From JAHEYG01 sp044229775 (lineage in GTDB: Bacteria > Bacteroidota > Bacteroidia > B-17B0 > Aurantibacillaceae), in the NCBI GenBank assembly GCA_044229775.1, contig JBGASH010000001.1, positions 13,506 through 77,505 on the forward strand: a DNA stretch of 64,000 bases, written 5' to 3'. Below are positions 1 through 7,690 of the stretch, one piece after another. The notes under the pieces were generated by a model that was not told where the DNA came from, searched no databases, and saw only the letters and a program-made list of their open reading frames with translations. Every line of letters starts with the position of its first letter. Position 1 is the stretch's first letter. A program made the translations under genes and the position numbers.

Positions 1-404
1 TCGGGATATTGCCCGCTTTGTGAGATCAAATAATCCCTTACTTCCGTTTGATAACGTAGCCGGTTAGAAAAGATGATCTTCGAGAATTTTTTCTTGTAGG
101 CAATATCAAGCATTAGCCTGTGGCGAAAGCTAAAAACATTTTCGGTTTGAAATTTTTGGATGGTACGATAAGTTAGCTCGGCTTTAAATCCTTTCTTGAA
201 CTTATAACCCATTCCGAAATTAGTATATAACAAATTAAGCCTCGAAAAATTTTCCCTTAGCCGGAGCTCCTGATCAAACGTTAAAAAGAAATTCTTATTG
301 AGATTCTTCTGAACCGAAAAAGTATTCCACATTCCGGCATCATTATAGTTCTGCGCAAGCAGCGCAGCAGGCAAAAAATAGAGAATGAAAAAATACCGCT
401 TCAA
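1..404 (-). CDS. DUF2490-like outer-membrane protein, N-terminal part (runs off the window)
   Basis: The frame is open from a TTG at 404 to the window edge (about 134 residues). It starts with a signal-peptide-like stretch (LKRYFFILYFLPAALLAQ), then alternating aromatic/charged segments such as FFLTFDQELRLRENFSRL, typical of DUF2490 beta-barrel-like proteins of Bacteroidota. The pattern resembles the full-length DUF2490 protein at 4418-5110, which also begins at TTG and reads LKR after its start. The TTG lies 2 nt after the stop of the DUF4956 gene, so it is probably the last visible gene of that operon. No ATG is available in the right place, which makes the start a judgement. Function unknown; an outer-membrane location is inferred. 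Confidence 0.6.
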   Translation of the reverse strand, partial: MKRYFFILYFLPAALLAQNYNDAGMWNTFSVQKNLNKNFFLTFDQELRLRENFSRLNLLYTNFGMGYKFKKGFKAELTYRTIQKFQTENVFSFRHRLMLDIAYKKKFSKIIFSNRLRYQTEVRDYLISQSGQYP

Positions 405-406
405 CC

Positions 407-1057
407 TTATTCGAAATAATAAATTTTTATCTGAGCCGAATCCCTTAAAAAATCAATTTTTTGAATAGAGATCCGATGAACGTTTATGCCAGTTCTTTTT
501 TTGATGTCCTCGATCAATTCAGGATGGCGGTCTTCGCTTATCAGTTCAATGTTCTCGTAATTGATCAATTTCACCACTTCCTTTTTAATGAGCAATTTAC
601 TCTCCAATAAGAAGGCCAGCAACACAATAACGCCGTTGATCAAAGCCAGAAACACCACCTCGTAATTTTCGCTGGCGTCTTTTACTTTTGTTACCGCCGA
701 TATGAGGCCGATGGCAATGACCAAAAACAAATAGGTCATGTCTTTAATGCTAATATCCTCGGTGCGGTATCTAAGCATACTGAATACAGCAAATAAACCA
801 AAAGCGGCGCCCATGCTTAACTCCACTTTATTTAAGAGGAAACAAATAAAGAAAATGATAATGTTAAAGATGAAGAATGTAAAAAACAACTCGCGCTTTT
901 TATAGGCAGGGAAGTACACCAGGCGAATCAGCGCGAATACGGCTGCAAAATCTATAAGAAGGCGAAGGCCTATTTTGCCCGATATTTTTTGTATGGCCTC
1001 AAAGCCATTGCTTACAACCGACTCATCGGCTGCCTGCAAGAGAAACGCGTGTATCAT
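407..1057 (-). CDS. DUF4956 domain membrane protein
   Basis: A 216-aa protein with about five hydrophobic segments (roughly residues 33-50, 57-75, 80-95, 105-122, 135-152) and a soluble C-terminal tail. The central motif GLFAVFSMLRYRTEDISIK is the signature I associate with DUF4956. Its start overlaps the end of the VTC polyphosphate polymerase gene by 35 nt, so the two are translationally linked. DUF4956 proteins are recurrently found beside bacterial VTC-domain proteins, which suggests a membrane partner in polyphosphate synthesis or handling. That role is inferred from context; the biochemical function of the domain is not established to my knowledge. Confidence 0.85.
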   Translation of the reverse strand: MIHAFLLQAADESVVSNGFEAIQKISGKIGLRLLIDFAAVFALIRLVYFPAYKKRELFFTFFIFNIIIFFICFLLNKVELSMGAAFGLFAVFSMLRYRTEDISIKDMTYLFLVIAIGLISAVTKVKDASENYEVVFLALINGVIVLLAFLLESKLLIKKEVVKLINYENIELISEDRHPELIEDIKKRTGINVHRISIQKIDFLRDSAQIKIYYFE

Positions 1058-1799
1058 GCAATATGTGGTTTAAATATAAAAGTTTAGGTTTAAAATTATT
1101 CTTTTTGATGCCATCGCACAAAGCGGTAACGCCGAGACAATATTTACTTATGGCCCCATCGCGAATATGCAATTGTTTCATTATTTTTAAAAAGGGCGAC
1201 ACGATCTTTTTATCTTGTTTAGCTTCTGCGATCACTAGTGCATTATAGTTTTTAGACCGATCGTTTTTTACAAATTCCAATCCTAAGTCGATCGTTATTC
1301 GCTCAGGACCAGTTTTATTCACAAAAGTAACACGACTATAATTTACCCAAAGGGCCGGAATAAGCGAGCCCGGATCTAATGACGTTTTTTGTTCCAAAAA
1401 CGTCAACGAATTATTTTCCCATTTTAATGGCGTGTCATTTTGCCTGACTCGCGTTTTAATGGTGCGCTCTTTATTGTTCTTTAATTTCACTTCTAAAAAA
1501 CCAATATTGCTTTCCACATAGGCACGATGACGGATCTTGTACCGATTTAATTGCCCGTTATGATGAGCAAGGTAAAGGCTAAAATTGGACGTATCGTAGT
1601 AAAGGGTTTTATATCTGCTTATTCTTTTTCCGTCTACCTCCAAAACACGGTAATGTTCTAACATCATGGAAAAAACCGTTTCTAGTTTTGAACGATTAAA
1701 ATTAAATTTGGTATCGGTCCTGTCCATTAGTTTAACTTTGTCCATTTCGCTCAGCGCGATGGACTCAAATCTTTTCAATATTTTTTCTGTTTCGTCCAA
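1023..1799 (-). CDS. VTC-domain polyphosphate polymerase
   Basis: A 258-aa protein matching the VTC catalytic domain family, whose eukaryotic members polymerise polyphosphate from ATP inside a beta-barrel tunnel. Visible hallmarks are the basic strands RYKIRHRAY (about residue 86) and FLEVKLKNNKERTIKTR (about residue 100), which would line the tunnel, and the early DRTDTKFNF motif (about residue 26). The start is a TTG one nucleotide after the TAG of the preceding gene, so it lies in a tight operon and overlaps the downstream DUF4956 gene. No SPX domain is present, as expected for bacterial members. Polyphosphate synthesis is a family-based prediction. Confidence 0.82.
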   Translation of the reverse strand: MDETEKILKRFESIALSEMDKVKLMDRTDTKFNFNRSKLETVFSMMLEHYRVLEVDGKRISRYKTLYYDTSNFSLYLAHHNGQLNRYKIRHRAYVESNIGFLEVKLKNNKERTIKTRVRQNDTPLKWENNSLTFLEQKTSLDPGSLIPALWVNYSRVTFVNKTGPERITIDLGLEFVKNDRSKNYNALVIAEAKQDKKIVSPFLKIMKQLHIRDGAISKYCLGVTALCDGIKKNNFKPKLLYLNHILHDTRVSLAGSR

Positions 1800-1800
1800 G

Positions 1801-2274
1801 CTACTTTGTTACGTAAATATGTTTTTTAACTGAGATTAGTTTATTTTCTGCATCGTAGGTTTTTCGCTCGGTTTTAAGTCCTTTCGAATCGTAAGTATAA
1901 ACATTCTTCTTAAAAAGTTTTTGATCCTTATCGTAAATAAGCTCTTCGGTTTTCTCGCCCAGGCTGTTATATTTTATCACGCGTTTTTCTATTAAATTGT
2001 TTTTTGGATCATATTCTGCTTCTTCAATGCAATCGCCTTCGTTATTGTATTTGTATTTTTTTATAGATTTTAACTCGCCATCCTTATTATAATTTGTCTC
2101 TTCAATGGGATTTCCCTTACTGTCAAATACCGTTTTTCCTTCATTAAACGTTTTTCCGTTCTCGGTAATAGTGGTAGAAGAAGATTTTATTTTATGTTGT
2201 TTAACAGCTTTTTTGCTTTGCGACGAACCGTTTAACGCGAGTAACACAAAGATGAATAAAACAAATAGGCGCAT
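1801..2274 (-). CDS. Secreted protein with YD/RHS-like repeats
   Basis: A 157-aa protein with an N-terminal signal peptide (MRLFVLFIFVLLALNGSSQ). The rest is built from roughly 20-residue repeats of the form YDxxxxLIEKRxxxYNSxGxKTEE, resembling short YD/RHS-like beta-strand repeats common in small Bacteroidota secreted proteins. It lies 1 nt upstream of the VTC gene and 3 nt downstream of the lipoprotein gene, so it is part of the same transcript. I do not recognise a specific function. The repeats suggest a small extracytoplasmic beta-sheet protein, possibly accessory to the cell-envelope functions of the operon. Confidence 0.7.
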   Translation of the reverse strand: MRLFVLFIFVLLALNGSSQSKKAVKQHKIKSSSTTITENGKTFNEGKTVFDSKGNPIEETNYNKDGELKSIKKYKYNNEGDCIEEAEYDPKNNLIEKRVIKYNSLGEKTEELIYDKDQKLFKKNVYTYDSKGLKTERKTYDAENKLISVKKHIYVTK

Positions 2275-2277
2275 TAT

Positions 2278-2685
2278 CTACTTTTTAATATTTAAAGTTC
2301 CAACGTCAACCACTTGTTTTTTGTCGGTAATGTTTACAGAAGCGTCAACCGCAATGGTGCCCGAAGGATTTTGACTGTTTTGAAGTGTTTTACTATAAAC
2401 GGTAATTTTGTATTTCCCTTTTCTTAAATACAGAAATTCAAATTCCCCATTGGCGTTGGTTTTAACGTTTTCGTCGGGAGAAATATTGTCACCAAACGTA
2501 AGTTCAACAGTAACGTTAGGCCCAAAATATTCCTGTTCAAGTATGGTAAAAAAGGGATCGTATTGCTGAACCCACACTTTTCCTTTTATTGAAGCGTTAC
2601 CGCCCTGGCCCGGTGTTTTTTTGCACGACCAAAAAACACACGAAAAAAGAACAGCAAAAAGTAAAGTAATTAAATTTTTATTCAT
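2278..2685 (-). CDS. Lipoprotein with carboxypeptidase-regulatory/SpaA-like domain
   Basis: A 135-aa protein with a lipoprotein signal peptide ending in FWSC (Cys about residue 21). Downstream, ASIKGKVWV starts a beta-sandwich typical of carboxypeptidase-regulatory-like or Cna-B/SpaA-like domains, with the central pattern NANGEFEFLYLRKGKYKITV. It therefore looks like a small periplasm- or surface-facing lipoprotein. It sits 2 nt after the 551-aa type IX cargo gene and 3 nt before the repeat protein, in one minus-strand operon. No enzymatic motif is visible, and its contribution to the operon is unknown. Confidence 0.7.
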   Translation of the reverse strand: MNKNLITLLFAVLFSCVFWSCKKTPGQGGNASIKGKVWVQQYDPFFTILEQEYFGPNVTVELTFGDNISPDENVKTNANGEFEFLYLRKGKYKITVYSKTLQNSQNPSGTIAVDASVNITDKKQVVDVGTLNIKK

Positions 2686-2687
2686 AA

Positions 2688-4343
2688 TTATTTTATGTAG
2701 ATAAAACGACCGTTATGAGCGGCCTGATTGCCAGATAAATTTACAGAATAAAAATAACATCCCGGTTCTAATTTTTCGGAAGGGATGTGGTAGTCATTAT
2801 TAGCGCTTATGTTTTGATGATCTATTAACGAGCCGAAGCTGTTGTAAACCGTTACTTCGAAAGGAAGAGTATTGTTATTAAGTCGGATGACTGAGCCTTC
2901 CTTTATCGGATTAGGATAACAAAGCACCGAAGAAATGACATTTGAAGATTCTATTATCCCAACAAAGGCCATTCCGTTATAATAAAGATGATGCGCGTAA
3001 ATGTCGTAATCGTTGGTGTTTCGGTGATCGTCCCACGCAAATACCGCGCCGCCGTTACCATCACAAACTTGTGCCACATTAATTTGGTTATCTGTAGCAA
3101 TACAAACATCCGCTCCGCCAGGGGTCCATGAAAGCGCACCTGAAGAGGTCATTTTTTGCGACCGGATCTGCCATTCGCCGGCCACCGAATCCTGCCAGGC
3201 TATAATAGCGACTCCCTGTCCGTCTGAAACAGCATTCGGATTAATGGAATTCGGGGCGGAGGATAGCATCACGCCGTTAGTGGCTAATTGAACAACGCCC
3301 GACATGTTCATTAGTTGAGAATAGATCCCGTAACCGGAACCGCTTCTTTTATCTTTCCAAGAAACCACAAATCCGGCAGCACCAATATATTTCATGTCGA
3401 TCGCGCTTTGATTGGATGTAGCGCCACAAACCAAAACCCCGTTGACAGTCCATTGCACCGCACCCGAGGCGTTTACACGTTGTAAATAAATATCGTAATC
3501 CAAACCATTCCTTTTGTCTTCCCAGGCAATGGCCGCGCCTCCCGAACCATCAGGATCGATCCGTGGATTATTTTGTGTGTTAATGGCATTGCAAATAACA
3601 ACGCCGTCTGCAGTCCATTGCGGTACGCCGGAAGCGTTTAGCCGTTGAGCGTAAATATCGTAATCGGTATTATTTCTTTTATCCTGCCAGGTGATAATTC
3701 CTCCACCAGCATTATCAATATCTATTTTAGGATTATTTTGTGTGTTAGGTGCCGAACAAACAGTAACACCATTGGCTGCCCAAACTGCGGTACCGGAAGA
3801 ACTGATCCTTTGGGCGCAAATATCCCAATAGAAATTAAGCGAGTCTTCCCATACAATGATAGCACCACCAGCATTATCACTGATGATCTTAGGACTTTTT
3901 TGCGCGGTGGTTTTATTACAAACCGGAATACCATCAAGAGCCCAAAGACTATTTCCTAACGAATCGATCTTTTGCGCGTAAATGTCACTATTCCCATTTC
4001 TTGTATCTTCCCAGGTAATAATGGCATTGCCTCCAGGAACTTCGGTAACAGAAATATTTTTTTGGATCAAAGACGCAGAACAAACCGAAAGTCCGTTGGC
4101 GTTCCACTTCGCAATTCCGGAGGCATTCATTCGTTGAGCATATATATCCCAGGAAGTAGAGGTTGAATTTCTATTATCTTCCCAAACAATGATGGCGCCA
4201 CCGCTGGCGTCGGGAACCATATGTGTATTTTGTTGCGCTTTTGTAGCAGTAGCCACGGCAGTATTAATAGCGGCATTGGAATTCCACTGCGAAAAAGAAA
4301 TAAATGGGAAAATAATAAGCAAGAGTATAAACAGCGGCTTCAT
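2688..4343 (-). CDS. Type IX secretion cargo with about eight DIYAQR-type repeats
   Basis: A 551-aa protein with a signal peptide (MKPLFILLLIIFPFISFSQ), followed by about eight repeats of around 47 residues carrying DIYAQR, ASG..W..NG..VC and GGAIIVWEDxRN. These resemble propeller-type repeats found in Bacteroidota surface proteins. The C-terminus, from about residue 470 (SVLCYPNPIKEGSVIRL to GCYFYSVNLSG), is a type A Por secretion sorting domain, predicting export through the type IX system whose SprA component is encoded at 60716-64000. It is the first gene of the minus-strand operon ending at the window start. Ligand or substrate unknown. Confidence 0.85.
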   Translation of the reverse strand: MKPLFILLLIIFPFISFSQWNSNAAINTAVATATKAQQNTHMVPDASGGAIIVWEDNRNSTSTSWDIYAQRMNASGIAKWNANGLSVCSASLIQKNISVTEVPGGNAIITWEDTRNGNSDIYAQKIDSLGNSLWALDGIPVCNKTTAQKSPKIISDNAGGAIIVWEDSLNFYWDICAQRISSSGTAVWAANGVTVCSAPNTQNNPKIDIDNAGGGIITWQDKRNNTDYDIYAQRLNASGVPQWTADGVVICNAINTQNNPRIDPDGSGGAAIAWEDKRNGLDYDIYLQRVNASGAVQWTVNGVLVCGATSNQSAIDMKYIGAAGFVVSWKDKRSGSGYGIYSQLMNMSGVVQLATNGVMLSSAPNSINPNAVSDGQGVAIIAWQDSVAGEWQIRSQKMTSSGALSWTPGGADVCIATDNQINVAQVCDGNGGAVFAWDDHRNTNDYDIYAHHLYYNGMAFVGIIESSNVISSVLCYPNPIKEGSVIRLNNNTLPFEVTVYNSFGSLIDHQNISANNDYHIPSEKLEPGCYFYSVNLSGNQAAHNGRFIYIK

Positions 4344-4417
4344 CAGGTAAATTTACTGAAAATTCACATAAATTTTACATAAATTTAAACTCCAAAGACG
4401 GATCAGTCAGTAAAAAT

Positions 4418-5110
4418 TTGTTGAAACGTATAAAATATTTCTATTGCCTATTGATGATCGTGCTTTTTACAAATGCGAAAGCGCAGAAAGCAGAACAAGA
4501 TTTCCAATTATGGGCCAATGCCGAAATAGAATCGCCTATCAATAAAAGATGGATGATCCATTTGCAGCATCAGTCAAGGATAACCGAAAACGCTTCGGCC
4601 TATAGCTATTATTATTTCGATGGCGGATTCTTATACCGTATCGGGAGAAACCTGCGATTTAATTTTAATTACATTTTTGTTGATAAGGGACGAATGGATC
4701 ACGCCGCCAGCTATCGCGATCAGTTTGAAGGGTATTTTACCTATAGAAAAAAAGTGGGAAAATTTGTTTTCTTTGATCGCTTTCTTGGCGATATGCAGTT
4801 TAAAGACTACAATGCCGATCCGCAAGGCAATCATCTGAGGGATTTTTATGTTAGAAATAAATTTACCATTAGGTATAAATTACCTCATAAGTTTACGCCG
4901 TACGTGGCACAGGAAACCTATTATAAATTTGACGGGATGTACTATGAAAAAGGATTTAACAGAATAAGATTATTTGGCGGACTGCTATACAACCTAACGG
5001 ATAATTGGCTTGCGGAGGTTTGTTACATTTTGGAGATGAACCACGACGCAAAAATTCCTACCAACAATTACATCATTAGTTTTGGCGTTGTAAGAACCTT
5101 TTTTCAATAA
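4418..5110 (+). CDS. DUF2490 family outer-membrane protein
   Basis: A 230-aa protein beginning at one of two consecutive TTG codons (4418 or 4421). It has a signal peptide ending near TNAKA, followed by QDFQLWANAEIESPINKRW and many alternating aromatic strands (HLQHQSRITENASAYSYYYF, RIRLFGGLLYNLTDNWLAEV), a DUF2490 pattern. It is predicted to be a small beta-barrel or barrel-like outer-membrane protein. It is divergent from the preceding operon and convergent with the SDR gene, so it is probably monocistronic. A second member of the family lies at the left window edge. Function unknown. Confidence 0.75.
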   Translation: MLKRIKYFYCLLMIVLFTNAKAQKAEQDFQLWANAEIESPINKRWMIHLQHQSRITENASAYSYYYFDGGFLYRIGRNLRFNFNYIFVDKGRMDHAASYRDQFEGYFTYRKKVGKFVFFDRFLGDMQFKDYNADPQGNHLRDFYVRNKFTIRYKLPHKFTPYVAQETYYKFDGMYYEKGFNRIRLFGGLLYNLTDNWLAEVCYILEMNHDAKIPTNNYIISFGVVRTFFQ

Positions 5111-5111
5111 T

Positions 5112-5909
5112 TTAATTGGGAGATTGTTTTCGGATCAGTTTAGAAAAGAGTTTTGGAAAGAAGCGTTTTACTTTTATAGCCCGCAATTCGGAACCTCCTA
5201 TAAAGATCTCTTCAGCATTATTTAAAATTCCTTTTATGATCTGATCGGCACATTCGGCCGCGCTCATGGCGTTCTCATGACTTTCTTCCATTTTACCATT
5301 CAAATTTCCATTCGCAGAAGTGGCATTAATGGAAATATTGGTTTTAATTTTACCCGGACAAACCATCAACACCTTTATTCCTTTCGGCTCATTCTCTAAA
5401 CGAAGACTTTCAAAGTAACCATGCAAAGCGTGTTTGGCAGCCGAGTAGGAGGAGCGCAGAAAAAAACCAAATTTTCCGGCAATACTGCTTATAATAACAA
5501 TGTGACCGTTTTTAGCCCGTAACATATAAGGCAAAACCGCTTTTGAAATATTTACAGCGCTAAAATAATTTACTTCCATTAATTTTCTTTCAGTGGCCTC
5601 ATCGGTTTCGATAGCCAAAGCGCGCTGACTTTGTCCGCCATTATTAATGAGAATATCTATTTTACCGAATTTATTTATTACTTGAGCCGCAAGTCCGGAG
5701 GCTTTTGAGGTATCGTTAAGATCGAACGGCAAAATTAAAAGATCAAGCGGCGGTAATTTGGTGAGCGCTCCCACGCGCTTCAACTCTTCTTCGCGCCGGG
5801 CAGATAAGATCAAACGCGCCCCTTTTTGCGCCAGTTGCAAAGCAAGGGCTTCGCCAATGCCGGAAGAGGCACCGGTGATCCAAATAACTTTATCTTTAAA
5901 GGCCGACAT
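5112..5909 (-). CDS. SDR family NAD(P)-dependent oxidoreductase
   Basis: A 265-aa classical short-chain dehydrogenase. TGASSGIG (residues 12-19) binds the cofactor, NNGG follows near residue 89, the catalytic Ser is in IISSIAG near residue 141, and Tyr155/Lys159 form YxxxK in SSYSAAK. The segment around YSAAKHALHGYFESLRLE resembles the DHRS7-like subgroup; its substrate cannot be predicted. I chose ATG 5909 rather than an in-frame codon at 5966 because the SDR fold begins there and its ATG overlaps the TAA of the upstream glycosyltransferase by 1 nt. It is the last gene of a three-gene minus-strand operon with two glycosyltransferases. Confidence 0.88.
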   Translation of the reverse strand: MSAFKDKVIWITGASSGIGEALALQLAQKGARLILSARREEELKRVGALTKLPPLDLLILPFDLNDTSKASGLAAQVINKFGKIDILINNGGQSQRALAIETDEATERKLMEVNYFSAVNISKAVLPYMLRAKNGHIVIISSIAGKFGFFLRSSYSAAKHALHGYFESLRLENEPKGIKVLMVCPGKIKTNISINATSANGNLNGKMEESHENAMSAAECADQIIKGILNNAEEIFIGGSELRAIKVKRFFPKLFSKLIRKQSPN

Positions 5910-6886
5910 TAATTTTCTAACAAATCTACAACTTCTTTTACTGTAATTTCCTTTATGCAATGACAATTATTATTTTTTCTGCAATCACTGCATGTTTTGT
6001 TCAATACCAAATGGTGCGCATTCTTTCCCAATGGCATCCATCTTCCGGGATGTATGGGTCGCATTGGCGCAAATAGCCCAATGGCTTTTTTCCCTAAAGC
6101 GGCGGCAATATGCAAAGGCCCTGTGCTGGCGGCCACCAACGCATCGGCACTATTGATAAATGAAATAAATTGTTTTAAACTTAATTTGCCGGTAAGATCA
6201 ACGATGTCGTTATGTTCTTCAAATAACAACCGGGCTTGCGCTCCTTCCTCTTTGGTTCCACTGATAAATATTTTGAATTTACTTTTTGGCAATGCCGAGA
6301 TAAGGTTGGAATAATTTCCCAAACCCCATTCGCGTGCACTTCCCTTTGATTTAGGATGTAAGATGAGATTGATCTTATCCTTATCAAGAAGCTTCTCCCA
6401 CTCTTCGTCTAAAGCCTTCACTTTAGAAAAGCCGTAGTAATTTTTAATACCGTTTACTTCAACATCTATGGGAATATTCAGGAACTCCAACAATTTAATA
6501 TTCAGTTGCGCTTCATGAAGATCAGAATTTTTACGTGAAAGCTTTATCAATTTATTGCAGTTGCCCCAATGAAATAAACGGTTAGTGGTTCCAACGCGTA
6601 AAGCAATGCCGGCTTTTTTCGCTGCAACTGCAATGTCTTTAACAGGAAAAACATGAATGATCACATCCGCTTTTGGTAGCGTTTTGGTTTCGTCCCAATT
6701 AATAAAATCGTCAACGTGTTCACTTAAAGCTACAACGTCTTTGGTATAGCTACGCCCCAAAAAACTGATCTTACAATTGGGAAAATGTTTTTTAATATAA
6801 CCTGCCATGGGCAAAGTAAGAACCACATCGCCAATACTGTCGGTACGACTTAAAATGACCGAAAAATTATCAGGAAGTTTTTGCAT
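5909..6886 (-). CDS. Glycosyltransferase family 9 (heptosyltransferase-like)
   Basis: A 325-aa GT9 enzyme of the WaaC/WaaF/WaaQ type. The N-terminus carries the acceptor-domain signature VILSRTDSIGDVVLTLPM, and the C-terminal donor domain has LILHPKSKGSAREWG and ADALVAASTGPLHIAAALG, the ADP-heptose-binding pattern. It would transfer heptose or a related sugar to a lipopolysaccharide core at the cytoplasmic face of the inner membrane. A Cys-rich tail (CSDCRKNNNCHC, near residue 303) is conspicuous and could bind a metal; that is inference. It overlaps the upstream GT2 gene by 17 nt and the SDR by 1 nt. Confidence 0.88.
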   Translation of the reverse strand: MQKLPDNFSVILSRTDSIGDVVLTLPMAGYIKKHFPNCKISFLGRSYTKDVVALSEHVDDFINWDETKTLPKADVIIHVFPVKDIAVAAKKAGIALRVGTTNRLFHWGNCNKLIKLSRKNSDLHEAQLNIKLLEFLNIPIDVEVNGIKNYYGFSKVKALDEEWEKLLDKDKINLILHPKSKGSAREWGLGNYSNLISALPKSKFKIFISGTKEEGAQARLLFEEHNDIVDLTGKLSLKQFISFINSADALVAASTGPLHIAAALGKKAIGLFAPMRPIHPGRWMPLGKNAHHLVLNKTCSDCRKNNNCHCIKEITVKEVVDLLEN

Positions 6887-7634
6887 GATATAGATCCCTG
6901 AGCTTTTTATATTTTAAATAAGTGGCGTAAGCAGAAATTTTTGAAATGGAAAATCCAGCCGTCCCGTCTAAAAATCCTAAATGCAAAAGGTAATGATCAA
7001 TGAATTTTGCCACAGGATTTAAAAATAATTTATAGAATGGCGCGCCAATGCCCTTTTCAAAATAAGCCTTAGAAGCAATGTTGGTAAAATATTCTACTTG
7101 TTTATAATGATCTTCTATGCTGTAATAACTGTAATGTAGAATATCGCCCTTTAAAAAATCGGTGTTCTTGTCGCCATCAAATAATTCATATTTATCGTGC
7201 GGATTAATGCCGGTCCATTTTCCTTTGGTGCTGTTCCATAATCGCAATTTGGTATCGGGATACCAATTGCAATGCTTCACCCAATGGCCGCAATAATTGG
7301 TTAGACGGTTCATATAATACCCATCCTTATCCATGTTTTTTTTAAGCTCGAGTATGGATCGTTTCAAAGCATCATCCAATGCCTCATCGGCGTCGAGCGA
7401 CAAAACATAGGGGTATTTGGCATAAGTAATGGCGCGGTTCTTTTGTTCAATGTGTCCGTCGAACGCGTGTTCAAAAAAACGGGCGCCTTTTGAGAGACAG
7501 ATCTCTTTGGTTTTGTCGTTGCTGAACGAATCGAGTATCACCACATCGTCGGCCACCTCTTTTACTGAATCGAGGCAGCGACCAATGTTTTTCTCTTCGT
7601 TAAAGGTTATTATTACGACCGAAATGGGAGACAT
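6870..7634 (-). CDS. Glycosyltransferase family 2 (LPS core type)
   Basis: A 254-aa GT-A fold enzyme. It opens with ISVVIITFNEEKNIGRCLDS, has the metal/nucleotide-binding DAD at residues 81-83 (LSLDADEAL), and later GINPHDKYE and LHYSYYSIEDHYKQ motifs typical of the WaaE/KdtX-like group that glycosylates lipopolysaccharide inner core. It is the first gene of the GT2-GT9-SDR operon, so a role in surface glycan or LPS core assembly is likely. The exact sugar and acceptor cannot be read from the sequence. Confidence 0.87.
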   Translation of the reverse strand: MSPISVVIITFNEEKNIGRCLDSVKEVADDVVILDSFSNDKTKEICLSKGARFFEHAFDGHIEQKNRAITYAKYPYVLSLDADEALDDALKRSILELKKNMDKDGYYMNRLTNYCGHWVKHCNWYPDTKLRLWNSTKGKWTGINPHDKYELFDGDKNTDFLKGDILHYSYYSIEDHYKQVEYFTNIASKAYFEKGIGAPFYKLFLNPVAKFIDHYLLHLGFLDGTAGFSISKISAYATYLKYKKLRDLYHAKTS

Positions 7635-7678
7635 TTTGTAAATTTAGCGTACTAAATTCATATTTTAAAGGAATAACT

Positions 7679-7686
7679 TACTTTTG
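7679..7686 (+). promoter_or_regulatory. Candidate Bacteroidota -7 box (TACTTTTG)
   Basis: TACTTTTG matches the TAnnTTTG -7 consensus of Bacteroidota sigma-ABfr promoters and lies between divergent genes. No convincing -33 TTTG is seen at the usual spacing. It sits only 4 nt before the GTG chosen for the downstream TPR gene, so either the transcript is nearly leaderless or translation starts later, for example at the in-frame TTG near 7730. Confidence 0.35.
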
Positions 7687-7690
7687 TTTT

